DNA of 10,475 nucleotides from CAZIPZ01 sp964541075 (GCA_964541075.1 CAZIPZ010000145.1:1-10475); one strand, 5' to 3'. Counted from the stretch's first letter, positions 1 to 7,286 are shown. Notes: generated by a model not told the origin, from the sequence alone. Made by a program: numbers and translations.

Positions 1-1225
1 GTTGGCGCGAAATGCACCAATCCCGAATATTGCGCATCCACTCAAAATAAGTTTTCGACCAATTCTGCGGAACGAACTTGGTACGACCGTCTTCGACTGC
101 TGCAATTCCGGCGTCAGCGAGAGGCTTGATCTTGACAAACCATTGCGTCGAAAGCAGCGGCTCGACGATCGTGTTGCATCGCTGACAGCAGCCGACGCTA
201 TGCGCCAGGGGTTCGGTTCTTGCGAGCAATCCTTGGGATTCCAAATCCTGCAGAATTCGCTTCCGAGCCTCGAAGCGATCGAGGCCGGCGTAAACGCCCC
301 CGGCAGCCGTTATTCTTGCTTCTTCGTCGATGACACTGATTTGCTCCAGATTATGCCGCTGACCCATTTCGAAGTCTGCGGGATCGTGGGCGGGCGTCAC
401 CTTGACAACGCCTGTTCCGAACTTCGGATCCACCGCCTCGTCCTGAACGAATGGAATTTCACGATTCAGCAAAGGTAATATTGCGAATCTGCCCTTGTAT
501 TTCGAATAGCGCCGATCGTTGGGATGCACCGCCAAGGCAGTGTCGCCGAGCATGGTTTCGGGTCTCGTGGTTGCGACCTCGACGAAGGCGCCTGGCTCGT
601 TTTTTAGCGGATATCGAAGGTGGTACAGCTGCGAATCGCGAGACTCGTACATGACCTCGAGGTCGGATAGAGCTGTGCGACAGCGCGGACACCAATTGAT
701 AAGGCGCTTTCCACGATAAATCAGACCTTCGTCGAAGAGCCTCACGAACACTTCACGTACGGCTCGCGAGAGGCCTTCGTCGAGAGTGAACCGTTCGCGC
801 GACCAGTCACATGAAGAACCGATGCGTCGGATCTGTTTAAGAATTATCCCGCCGTATTCCTTCTTCCACTCCCATACACGCTCAACGAATTTCTCGCGGC
901 CGAGGTCATTGCGGGTCAAACCCTGCTGCTTCAAATCACGTTCGACGACATTCTGAGTCGCGATACCGGCATGATCCATCCCAGGAAGCCAAAGCGTGTT
1001 GTATCCCTGCATCCTTTTGCGGCGGACGATCACATCGTGAACAGTGTTATTGAGCATGTGCCCCATGTGCAGAGAGCCGGTCACATTGGGCGGCGGCATA
1101 ACGATGACGAACGGCGGACGAGACGAAGTGGAATCTGCGCGGAAGTATCCCTTGGATTCCCACCAGTCATACCAACGGCCCTCGACTTCCTGAGGGCTGT
1201 ACGTCTTGGAGATTTCAACTTTCAT
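1..1225 (-). CDS. valS: Valyl-tRNA synthetase, N-terminal 408 residues (runs off the left edge)
   Basis: Class I aminoacyl-tRNA synthetase that charges tRNA-Val in the cytoplasm and hydrolyses mischarged Thr-tRNA-Val. My translation of the minus strand is open from ATG at 1225 to the window edge. It shows the ValRS-type PPPNVTG block (residues 44-50) followed by the HIGH-class motif HMGH (53-56). The editing-domain signature TTRPETMLGD lies at 219-228, and the stretch NW(S)KTYFEWM...DWCISRQ reaches the edge. Cysteine pairs C179-x2-C182 and C347-x2-C350 look like the zinc knuckle of zinc-containing ValRS and IleRS enzymes; that role is inferred. The PPPNVTG and editing motifs favour ValRS over IleRS or LeuRS. 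The KMSKS loop and anticodon-binding domain lie outside the window. The start overlaps the end of the response-regulator gene by 11 bp, so the two are probably cotranscribed and perhaps translationally coupled. Only a weak GAAG-type ribosome site precedes the ATG. Confidence 0.97.
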   Translation of the reverse strand, partial: MKVEISKTYSPQEVEGRWYDWWESKGYFRADSTSSRPPFVIVMPPPNVTGSLHMGHMLNNTVHDVIVRRKRMQGYNTLWLPGMDHAGIATQNVVERDLKQQGLTRNDLGREKFVERVWEWKKEYGGIILKQIRRIGSSCDWSRERFTLDEGLSRAVREVFVRLFDEGLIYRGKRLINWCPRCRTALSDLEVMYESRDSQLYHLRYPLKNEPGAFVEVATTRPETMLGDTALAVHPNDRRYSKYKGRFAILPLLNREIPFVQDEAVDPKFGTGVVKVTPAHDPADFEMGQRHNLEQISVIDEEARITAAGGVYAGLDRFEARKRILQDLESQGLLARTEPLAHSVGCCQRCNTIVEPLLSTQWFVKIKPLADAGIAAVEDGRTKFVPQNWSKTYFEWMRNIRDWCISRQ

Positions 1226-1838
1226 TGCTTCGCTTCAGTTCCTCACGGACAATCTTTTCAGTGATATCTGGAATAATGTCCCATGCGATGCTTTCGACCA
1301 CCTGCGTCGTCAGCCTTTGAATGACGCGGTCGGCAATCCGATCAATTTCTTCCTCGGAAATCCCGACTGAATCCTGCGGCGGCGGTTCAGGAGGCTCTTC
1401 GACAAAGATCGCTTCCAACCCGAGAAGATCCGGTTCCTCTTCCGGCTTTTCCGGTTCGGCAGGAACGGTGTTGTCGGGAAGTACAGAATGCACGAGTTCC
1501 ACAAGGGCGCTCGGCTCAAACGGCTTGGTGATATTCGCCGTGGCTCCCGCCATCCGCGCGGTGCCTTCATCAAAAGCATCGAAGGCGCCGACCAGCAGAA
1601 CAACTGGGATGCTCGACATCGTCGGATGATTCCGAACATAGGCGCAAACTTCGTAGCCGTTTTTTCCCGGCATGTAAATGTCAGCAAGGACCACACTAGG
1701 CCGAATCTCTTCAAATTTCTTTATCGCCGCTTCACCGTTGCTTACTGGAACGATGTCGAATTCGCCATCCTCAAACGTCTGCTTGACGAGGCGTTGAATC
1801 GTCGGACTGTCATCAGCTAGCAGAATTTTTCGTCGCAT
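1215..1838 (-). CDS. Response regulator (receiver domain) with acidic linker and C-terminal amphipathic helices
   Basis: A 207-residue protein. Residues 3-120 form a CheY-like receiver domain with the acidic pair D9/D10, phospho-acceptor D53 in the context LADIYMPG, and the conserved lysine K105 in TKPFEP. The usual switch Thr/Ser after beta-4 is replaced by V83 (LLVGAF), and the aromatic switch position aligns with N102. Phosphorylation may therefore be read out in an unusual way. A Pro/Glu-rich linker covers about 124-158. Residues 161-203 look like two amphipathic helices containing AWDIIPDI and ending KIVREELKR. No DNA-binding or enzymatic output domain is visible, so the C-terminus may bind a partner or self-associate. 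No histidine kinase is nearby. The gene ends inside the first codons of valS (shared ATGAAAGTTGA) and starts 18 bp after a terminator. I see no clear ribosome site or promoter for it. The receiver call is firm; the function is unknown. Confidence 0.93.
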   Translation of the reverse strand: MRRKILLADDSPTIQRLVKQTFEDGEFDIVPVSNGEAAIKKFEEIRPSVVLADIYMPGKNGYEVCAYVRNHPTMSSIPVVLLVGAFDAFDEGTARMAGATANITKPFEPSALVELVHSVLPDNTVPAEPEKPEEEPDLLGLEAIFVEEPPEPPPQDSVGISEEEIDRIADRVIQRLTTQVVESIAWDIIPDITEKIVREELKRSNES

Positions 1839-1856
1839 ATCCGTTTTTATTAAATC

Positions 1857-1879
1857 AAAAAGCCCCGCCCCGCGGAGCC
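1857..1879 (-). terminator. Rho-independent terminator after bamD
   Basis: Read on the minus strand, a 7-bp stem GCTCCGC / GCGGGGC (one G-U pair) with a GGG loop is followed directly by TTTTT. The stem arms are at 1872-1878 and 1862-1868, and the T-run is at 1857-1861. It lies 84 bp past the bamD stop and ends 18 bp before the response-regulator start. It can therefore end the aroC-to-bamD transcript, or act as a partial terminator ahead of the response regulator and valS. Confidence 0.7.
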
Positions 1880-1917
1880 GAGTGGCGCCAAGTCACCCTC
1901 AAAAATTCTTTTGGGGC

Positions 1918-1929
1918 GCCTGATCAGGC
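1918..1929. repeat. 12-bp perfect palindrome in the bamD / response-regulator gap
   Basis: GCCTGATCAGGC is a perfect inverted repeat in the 124-bp gap. It could be an operator-like dyad or part of a second hairpin near the bamD 3' end, since an AAAAGAATTTTT stretch follows on the minus strand. The function is not known. It may be chance in a GC-rich gap that also holds the palindrome TGGCGCCA at 1883-1890. Confidence 0.4.
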
Positions 1930-1962
1930 TAGGCCGCGGCTGCAGGGCTTTAAAAATCGGGA

Positions 1963-2967
1963 CTAGCGGGCGTTCTTTGCCGGCGGCTTGTTCTGCGGCG
2001 TTACTACTTTTCCGTCAACGCTGAAGTCTCCGCCCGCTTCAGTTCCTTCGCCCTCTAGGGGAGCGTCCTGAACCGAAGTCGCCGTTGTGGAGGTTGAAAT
2101 ATCCGGACGACGGCTGAACATGCTGAACATCTTTCCGAAAAGACCCTTTGCGTGCTGCTCTTGTTGCGCGCGAGCAAGCGCCACCGGATTAGGAGACGGA
2201 ATCGGAGCTTTCAATTCTGTAAGTCGCTCCTTCGCACTGGCAACAGATTCAGAAAGAGGATGGTCGGTCACTATTCGCGCGTAGTAAATAACGCTCTCAG
2301 GACCGTTGTTGTTCCGGCGCAGGGATTCAGCCAGATAGTAGAGCGTCTCGGGCGCTCTCGAAAAATCCGGATATTTTTCGAGCACTTCCGTGTACCGGTC
2401 CGCCGCGGCGGCATAAGCCCCTTTGATGTAATAGAAATTTCCGATTTTGTAGACGCCTTCAGCGAGCACTTCCTGAACACCGCGAAGTTTCTCCTTGGCC
2501 TCGTTGAGGTGCGAACTGTCGGGATAGGTTGAGATCATGGACTTCAGTTCGGCTTCAGCGAGCAAAGCCTGAGTGCGGTCGCGATCAGGCTTCTCCATCT
2601 GCTTGACGTGAGTCATCGCGATGAACAACTGCGCATCGTCAGCGAGATCGCTGGTCGGAAAAAATGTGATGTAGTCCTTGAACTCCAGTTCGGACTGGGT
2701 CAACGCTGAGGTTGTGCCTTCGCGATAGTACGATTCGGCGAGCGCGTATTTCGCCTGCGGTAAGAATTCACTGTCCGGATACGTATTGATTAATGTTTGA
2801 AGAGTCAACCGCGCAACGGTCCAGCGGTTTCGCCCCAATTCCCTCATTGCGCGTTCGTATAGAACCCGATCGGGTTCGTCGATGGAGTTGGGGTCCGTGA
2901 CCTCTGCGTTCTTCGAACCACAACCCAACACAAGAAGGAAAAGAGACAGGATGAAAAGCTTCCTCAT
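1963..2967 (-). CDS. bamD: Outer membrane protein assembly factor BamD (TPR lipoprotein)
   Basis: Lipoprotein of the BAM complex, which folds beta-barrel proteins into the outer membrane; it should be anchored on the periplasmic side. Residues 1-15 are a lipoprotein signal peptide (RK, then a Leu/Phe-rich core) with lipobox VLGC and lipidated C16. Residues about 33-255 are helical TPR-like repeats with BamD-typical stretches: LYERAM at the first helix, YPDSEF and YPDSSHLNEAK between repeats, and GNFYYIKGAYAAAADRY. The protein has 334 residues against about 245 in E. coli. The extra length is a tail from about residue 258, holding a short amphipathic patch (GLFGKMFSMFSRRP) and then a Ser/Thr/Gly/Glu-rich, probably disordered, end. 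A good ribosome site (AGAGAGG) sits 5 nt before the ATG. The gene is last in the minus-strand gene run, 89 bp after rpe. A generic TPR lipoprotein such as a YbgF relative is less likely. Confidence 0.9.
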   Translation of the reverse strand: MRKLFILSLFLLVLGCGSKNAEVTDPNSIDEPDRVLYERAMRELGRNRWTVARLTLQTLINTYPDSEFLPQAKYALAESYYREGTTSALTQSELEFKDYITFFPTSDLADDAQLFIAMTHVKQMEKPDRDRTQALLAEAELKSMISTYPDSSHLNEAKEKLRGVQEVLAEGVYKIGNFYYIKGAYAAAADRYTEVLEKYPDFSRAPETLYYLAESLRRNNNGPESVIYYARIVTDHPLSESVASAKERLTELKAPIPSPNPVALARAQQEQHAKGLFGKMFSMFSRRPDISTSTTATSVQDAPLEGEGTEAGGDFSVDGKVVTPQNKPPAKNAR

Positions 2968-2972
2968 TTAAA

Positions 2973-2979
2973 CCTCTCT
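2973..2979 (-). promoter_or_regulatory. Ribosome binding site of bamD
   Basis: AGAGAGG on the minus strand, 5 nt (TTTAA) upstream of the bamD ATG. It is one of only two strong Shine-Dalgarno sequences in the window and supports the start chosen at 2967. Confidence 0.7.
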
Positions 2980-3056
2980 GAGGGGAAGCCGGGCATCGAG
3001 CCCCCTAGCTGAACCCAGCGTGGTTTTCGACTGAAAAATACCAAGTCCCAGACTTC

Positions 3057-3740
3057 CTAAACGTATTCAGAATGATAACTTAGCGGTGCGGCCATTTCCA
3101 GCATTTCCTTGACCTTCCGGGAAGGGTCCGTGGCGTGAAAAATGGCGGATCCGGCTACAAGAACCTCCGCCCCGGCCCTCACGACGCCGGGCAGAATATC
3201 CAGGTCGATGCCCCCATCGACCTCAATGACGCATTGGAGCCTGCGGTCATCGATAATCCGGCGGGCCGCCCTAATTTTGTCCAAAGTGTACGGAATGAAC
3301 TTCTGGCCGCCAAACCCAGGATTAACGCTCATAATTAACAACATATCCGCCAGCCCCAAGGCATGATCAATGGTTCCGATGGGCGTGGCCGGATTAATTG
3401 AGACTCCTACCCCGACTTTATGTGAGCGGATGAAGTTTAGCGTTCGGTCCAGGTGGACGACGGCCTCGGCATGCACGGTCAGTATATTCGCCCCGGCATC
3501 CACGAAGGCCGGAATATATTCATCCGGCCGCGCGATCATCAGATGAACATCCAAGGGCAGGTTCGTGGCTTTCCGAATGGACTTTACGACAGGCGGGCCG
3601 ATTGTAATGTTGGGTACGAAGTGTCCATCCATCACATCCACGTGCAGCATGTGCGCGCCGGCTTCTTCCACCTTCCGAATGTCGGCAGCGAGATCAGCGA
3701 AATTGGCGGAAAGGATAGACGGTGCAATACGAACGCTCAT
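3057..3740 (-). CDS. rpe: Ribulose-phosphate 3-epimerase
   Basis: Cytoplasmic TIM-barrel enzyme that interconverts ribulose 5-phosphate and xylulose 5-phosphate in the pentose phosphate pathway. The 227-residue length is normal for the family. The N-terminus IAPSILSANFADL is diagnostic. Metal and catalytic residues are visible: H33 and D35 in LHVDVMDGHFVPN, H66 in DVHLMI, and D175 in EVDGGI. The MSVNPGFGGQKFI loop (137-149) and VAGSAIF near the C-terminus bind the phosphate. The ATG overlaps the stop of the upstream PASTA gene as ATGA, which implies translational coupling. bamD follows after 89 bp without a convincing terminator. The protein looks complete and intact. Confidence 0.98.
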   Translation of the reverse strand: MSVRIAPSILSANFADLAADIRKVEEAGAHMLHVDVMDGHFVPNITIGPPVVKSIRKATNLPLDVHLMIARPDEYIPAFVDAGANILTVHAEAVVHLDRTLNFIRSHKVGVGVSINPATPIGTIDHALGLADMLLIMSVNPGFGGQKFIPYTLDKIRAARRIIDDRRLQCVIEVDGGIDLDILPGVVRAGAEVLVAGSAIFHATDPSRKVKEMLEMAAPLSYHSEYV

Positions 3741-4501
3741 TGGCTTACATCCAGGGTGATGAGATCGCTTTTGGACAACCGATGTCCGGCTTGCGGCGTC
3801 TGCTGAATAACGACGCCGGCGCCGACGCCAGGATAAGACCGATAGTTCGTTTTCCCGATTCGAAACCCCTCGTTTCGAGCGCGGGAAGCCACAAGTTCGG
3901 CAGGTTGACCGATCAGATCCGGCATGATGAAAAATTGTTCGGGCGGGCCGAGAGAGATCAGAATGTTGACGGATGGATCGACACTATCGCCCGACCCAGG
4001 AGCTGGCGACTGGTACGCAACTGTCGCCGCCTCGCTCTTTGGGGTGTGCGCATACAGAGTGTTGCCAAGCGTCAGTCTGCGCTGCGACAACGTCAACTGA
4101 GCCGTTCGCAAGCTCGTTCCAACCAAGTTCGGGACCGGGAATTTGCGGTCGCCGAGCGAAATCAGAACCTTGACGCTGCGGTTCGTCTTCAGCCGCGTGC
4201 CCGGAGGAGGATTCTGATCAAGAATATGTCCTTCCGGAACGCGAGCGTTGAACTGCTTGCTTGAAATCTTCATGATCAGAGCATTCTGCTCCAGCATTCG
4301 CGCTGCTTCTTCCTGCGTCTTACCCGCTAACGCAGGAACTTCGACTTCGCGACCACGAATTGCAAATCGCATCGCCGTTAGCGCGCTGAGGATTCCGGCG
4401 ACCACCAGAATCGCAATCATCAACACAATGCCCGACCATCGCGAAAACGGGCTTTCGGGTTTCACCTCGACGGTTTCAGCAGCTGGATTTGGTTCCTGCA
4501 T
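3737..4501 (-). CDS. Membrane-anchored protein with three PASTA domains, no kinase
   Basis: A 254-residue protein: short N-terminal segment (1-22), one membrane helix (about 24-46, IVLMIAILVVAGILSALTAM), then three PASTA modules at about 52-118, 119-187 and 189-254. Each module shows the typical start VPxLxG or MPDLIGQ, a helix with ExA or xTAQ, and an end such as QNPPPGTRLKTNRSVKVLISLG or QTPQAGHRLSKSDLITLDVS. In PASTA kinases and penicillin-binding proteins these modules bind muropeptides or cell-wall polymer. Here no kinase or transpeptidase domain is attached, so the protein is probably a cell-envelope sensor or scaffold with its PASTA part in the periplasm (inferred). It starts 4 bp after the fmt stop and overlaps rpe by 4 bp, so it is firmly inside the operon. 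The exact role is unknown. Confidence 0.92.
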   Translation of the reverse strand: MQEPNPAAETVEVKPESPFSRWSGIVLMIAILVVAGILSALTAMRFAIRGREVEVPALAGKTQEEAARMLEQNALIMKISSKQFNARVPEGHILDQNPPPGTRLKTNRSVKVLISLGDRKFPVPNLVGTSLRTAQLTLSQRRLTLGNTLYAHTPKSEAATVAYQSPAPGSGDSVDPSVNILISLGPPEQFFIMPDLIGQPAELVASRARNEGFRIGKTNYRSYPGVGAGVVIQQTPQAGHRLSKSDLITLDVSQ

Positions 4502-4505
4502 CTGC

Positions 4506-5504
4506 CTAATTATCCATTACCGGTTCAAATTTTTCATGCGACTGAATTCGCGCACCATTTGCAAAATCGGCGCCGGCGACTGGCTTACGATTCTCGGGCT
4601 GAAGCTCGATGATTTCGAGCAGCTGAAAATCACCGCAGCATACAGTTAAAGTGCGACGTCGCATTCCAATAGACCCCGGTTCGCAATCCGGCTGGGTCTC
4701 CGTCACCAACCTTGTCCGCAAAATCTTGCAGGTGGCTCCGCGAAACTTCGTCACCGCCCCCGGCCAGGGATTAAACGCACGCACCTGGTTATGGACATTC
4801 GACGCCTTCGTCGTCCAATCGATGAATCCATCTTCCCTTTTTAAAATCGGGGCCAGTGTTGCTGCGGAGTCGTCCTGCGGCTGAGGATGAAGGTCGCCAC
4901 GCAGCACACCTTGCACCGTTCTCACCATCAACTCGCTTCCTATCCGGGAAAGCCGGTCGGACAATTCGATCACATTTTCCTCCGGGTCGATTGCAGTCTC
5001 TTCAAAAAGGTAGACAGGACCGGTGTCAAGACCCTCCTCGATCTTCATTGTTGAGACTCCCGTTATGGTCTCTCCTCTTGCGATTGCCCATTGAATCGGC
5101 GCCGCGCCGCGGTATTTGGGCAGCAAAGAGGCGTGCAGGTTTACACAACCCGATTGAGGCAGATCGAGGAGCCACACGGGAAGAATCTTGCCATACGCGA
5201 CGACAACGATGAGATCAGGCTTTAAAGCTTCGAAAAGAACCTTGGCATCATCGCCTTTGATACTTCGGGGCTGGTGAATCGGAAGATGGAGTTCGAAGGC
5301 TTCCTTCTTTAAGGGCGTCCCTTGCAGACCTTGTCCGCGACCTGTTGGCTTGTCCGGTTGGGTGATAACACCGGCTATCGTGTAGCCTTCTTCAAAAAGA
5401 CGCCGCAGTGTTCGCCGTGCAAAGTCGGAACTGCCCATGAAAACAATGCGGGTATCGATGTTTGATTTTCCGCCGGACGACTGGAAACCTGAAGGACGAG
5501 TCAT
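4506..5504 (-). CDS. fmt: Methionyl-tRNA formyltransferase
   Basis: Transfers a formyl group from 10-formyl-THF to Met-tRNA(fMet) to make the initiator tRNA. The N-terminal Rossmann-like domain contains RIVFMGSSDFA (19-29), the QPDKPTGRGQ loop (49-58), and the active site VNLHASLLPKYRGAAPIQ (121-138) with N122 and H124. D160 sits in EEGLDTGPV. The C-terminal tRNA-binding domain starts near residue 223 (EDGFIDWTTKA). The catalytic residues run 16 ahead of the E. coli numbers (N106, H108, D144). The protein thus has an N-terminal extension of about 16 residues rich in Ser and Gly. No ATG, GTG or TTG exists between M1 and the usual family start, so the extension is probably real or uses a rare start codon. 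No ribosome site is evident. Gene def lies 37 bp upstream, the usual partner in the formylation/deformylation cycle. Confidence 0.98.
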   Translation of the reverse strand: MTRPSGFQSSGGKSNIDTRIVFMGSSDFARRTLRRLFEEGYTIAGVITQPDKPTGRGQGLQGTPLKKEAFELHLPIHQPRSIKGDDAKVLFEALKPDLIVVVAYGKILPVWLLDLPQSGCVNLHASLLPKYRGAAPIQWAIARGETITGVSTMKIEEGLDTGPVYLFEETAIDPEENVIELSDRLSRIGSELMVRTVQGVLRGDLHPQPQDDSAATLAPILKREDGFIDWTTKASNVHNQVRAFNPWPGAVTKFRGATCKILRTRLVTETQPDCEPGSIGMRRRTLTVCCGDFQLLEIIELQPENRKPVAGADFANGARIQSHEKFEPVMDN

Positions 5505-5541
5505 GCCCGAAGCCCGAGATCAGGAACCGGGAATTCGAAAT

Positions 5542-6054
5542 TCATTCCCATTTTCCCTGGCGCTCAAGCTTGCGGATTCGTCTCTTGATCATGTCCCGCT
5601 TAATGAAGCTGAGATGATCGAGGAAGAACACTCCATTGAGATGATCGAGTTCGTGGCAAAACGCGCGGGCCAGCAGGTCCGAACCCTCAACGGTGACTTC
5701 TTTGCCGTTCATGTCCAGACCTCGCAGGACGACTTTCTTAGGGCGGAGCACATTCGCAGAGAAGCCGGGGATGCTCAAACATCCCTCCTCTTCGTATTGC
5801 TCGCCTTCGCTGACGACGATCTCGGGATTCACCAGGGTGATCAGATGATCCTTTTTTTCGCCCGCACTCGGATCGGTAACCATGATCCGTTTCGCAATAC
5901 CGATTTGAGGCGCAGCCAGTCCGACGCCGGGCGCTTTGTACATGGTGTCGACCATGTCTTTGACGAGTTTAACTTCCTCGTCAGTAATATTCGTCACGGG
6001 CTTGGAAGGAACATCGAGTACGTGAGCTCCAAATAGGACAATCGGCCGAATCAT
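5542..6054 (-). CDS. def: Peptide deformylase
   Basis: Metalloenzyme that removes the N-formyl group from nascent proteins, reversing at the protein level what fmt adds to the initiator. All three family motifs are intact: GVGLAAPQIG (43-52), EEGCLSIPG (89-97) with metal ligand C92, and HELDHLNG (134-141) with ligands H134 and H138 and catalytic E135. The length of 170 residues matches typical bacterial enzymes. The C-terminus is basic and helical (KRRIRKLERQGKWE). It starts 15 bp after the aroC stop with no visible Shine-Dalgarno sequence, so it probably depends on cotranscription with aroC. fmt follows after 37 bp. Confidence 0.98.
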   Translation of the reverse strand: MIRPIVLFGAHVLDVPSKPVTNITDEEVKLVKDMVDTMYKAPGVGLAAPQIGIAKRIMVTDPSAGEKKDHLITLVNPEIVVSEGEQYEEEGCLSIPGFSANVLRPKKVVLRGLDMNGKEVTVEGSDLLARAFCHELDHLNGVFFLDHLSFIKRDMIKRRIRKLERQGKWE

Positions 6055-6069
6055 AAGATCATAGTAGCA

Positions 6070-7251
6070 TCAAGGATTTGGATACTCTCTCAATTGCTCC
6101 AAGTAGCTCTCGTAATTGGTTCGGATTTCCCGCATCGAATCTCCACCGAATTTTTCGAGCACTGCATTTGCTAGGACCAGCGCAACCATCGTTTCGCCAA
6201 TAACTCCCGCTGCGGGAACTGTGCATGTGTCGGAGCGTTCGTGCTGTGCGACGAAGGGCTCCTTAGAAATCATATCGACGGAGCGGAGCGCCTTCTTGAG
6301 CGTCGGAATCGGCTTGAGATACCCAACAACGCGAATCTCTTCGCCGTTTGTGATCCCTCCTTCAATGCCGCCGGCGCGGTTGGATAAACGATAAAAGCGC
6401 TTCTCGCCGGGATCGTAGGCAATTTCATCGTGAGCTGCAGAACCACGACTATAAGCAACTCGAACGCCTTGCCCGACTTCGACTGCCTTAACAGCATTGA
6501 CGGACATGATGGCCTGGGCCAATCTTCCGTCAAGACGAGTATCCCACGCCGCGTGCGATCCGAGGCCGGTCGGGACGCCACGGGCGACCACCTCGAACGT
6601 CCCGCCGATGGTGTCGCCGTCCTTTTGCCCGGCTTCTATCTCTTTCACCATCTGCTCGGCAACATCTGGAAGGACGCAACGGACAACATCGTCATTCCGG
6701 ATCGATTCCAACTGGTCCCACGTTACTGGGAAATCTTCGGGTAATCTGACTTTTCCGATTGCGGTCGTGTGGCTGAGAACATCGATGCCGAACTCGCGAA
6801 GGAATACCTTGGCCAAAGCGCCGGCTGCGACCCTGGCGGCCGTTTCGCGGGCGCTGGAACGCTCCAGAATATTCCGAGCGTCGGTGTGGTTGAATTTAAG
6901 GGATCCGGCCAGATCCGTGTGTCCAGGCCGCGGCCGCGTGACCCGTCGCTTTTCGGCCGAATCTCCGGCAACTGGCCGGACTGACATGATTTCTTCCCAG
7001 TTGGGCCAGTCCCGGTTCTCGATCATCATGGCGATAGGGCTGCCAAGCGTCTTTCCGTGGCGGACGCCGGACAAAAAGCGCACCTGATCACGTTCGATTT
7101 TCATCCGGCCGCCGCGTCCATAGCCGCCCTGTCGACGTTTTAATTCCTGGTCTACGAATTCAAAATCGATTGTCAGGTGGGCCGGAAGGCCTTCCACGAG
7201 GGCGATTAATGCCTGGCCGTGCGATTCCCCGGCCGTTCTAAACATCAACAT
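6070..7251 (-). CDS. aroC: Chorismate synthase
   Basis: Last step of the shikimate pathway: converts 5-enolpyruvylshikimate 3-phosphate to chorismate, the precursor of aromatic amino acids and folate, using reduced FMN. The 393 residues include GESHGQAL (8-15), RRQGGYGRGGRM (39-50) with R40 and R46 at the family's conserved arginine positions, RPRPGHTDLAG (105-115), RSSARET (130-136) at the FMN site, and RSDTCTVPAAGVIGE near the C-terminus. The protein appears complete. The start is ATG at 7251; a second ATG two codons in (M3) is also possible. A TATACT box ends 6 nt before the ATG and leaves little room for a leader or ribosome site. It is the first gene of the minus-strand run and diverges from mlaE. 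Confidence 0.98.
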   Translation of the reverse strand: MLMFRTAGESHGQALIALVEGLPAHLTIDFEFVDQELKRRQGGYGRGGRMKIERDQVRFLSGVRHGKTLGSPIAMMIENRDWPNWEEIMSVRPVAGDSAEKRRVTRPRPGHTDLAGSLKFNHTDARNILERSSARETAARVAAGALAKVFLREFGIDVLSHTTAIGKVRLPEDFPVTWDQLESIRNDDVVRCVLPDVAEQMVKEIEAGQKDGDTIGGTFEVVARGVPTGLGSHAAWDTRLDGRLAQAIMSVNAVKAVEVGQGVRVAYSRGSAAHDEIAYDPGEKRFYRLSNRAGGIEGGITNGEEIRVVGYLKPIPTLKKALRSVDMISKEPFVAQHERSDTCTVPAAGVIGETMVALVLANAVLEKFGGDSMREIRTNYESYLEQLREYPNP

Positions 7252-7257
7252 AGGTCG

Positions 7258-7286
7258 AGTATAGCCTGTAAGTCCTTGACCCTAAA
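7258..7286 (-). promoter_or_regulatory. Putative sigma70-type promoter for aroC
   Basis: On the minus strand a TATACT box (7263-7258) is preceded at 17 bp by a weak TTTAGG (7286-7281). The -10 box ends 6 nt before the aroC ATG (CGACCT between). Transcription would start at or next to the ATG, giving a leaderless or nearly leaderless mRNA. The -10 match is good and the -35 is poor (3 of 6). Confidence 0.45.

Noticed and set aside
2..478. Open frame of 158 codons on the plus strand at the left edge
   Set aside because: It is antisense to valS, whose catalytic and editing motifs read cleanly through the same bases.
3034..3055. Possible terminator between rpe and bamD (AAGTC / GACTT stem, then TTTTT)
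   Set aside because: The stem is only 5 bp and AT-rich, with a GGTA spacer before the T-run. Too weak to call.
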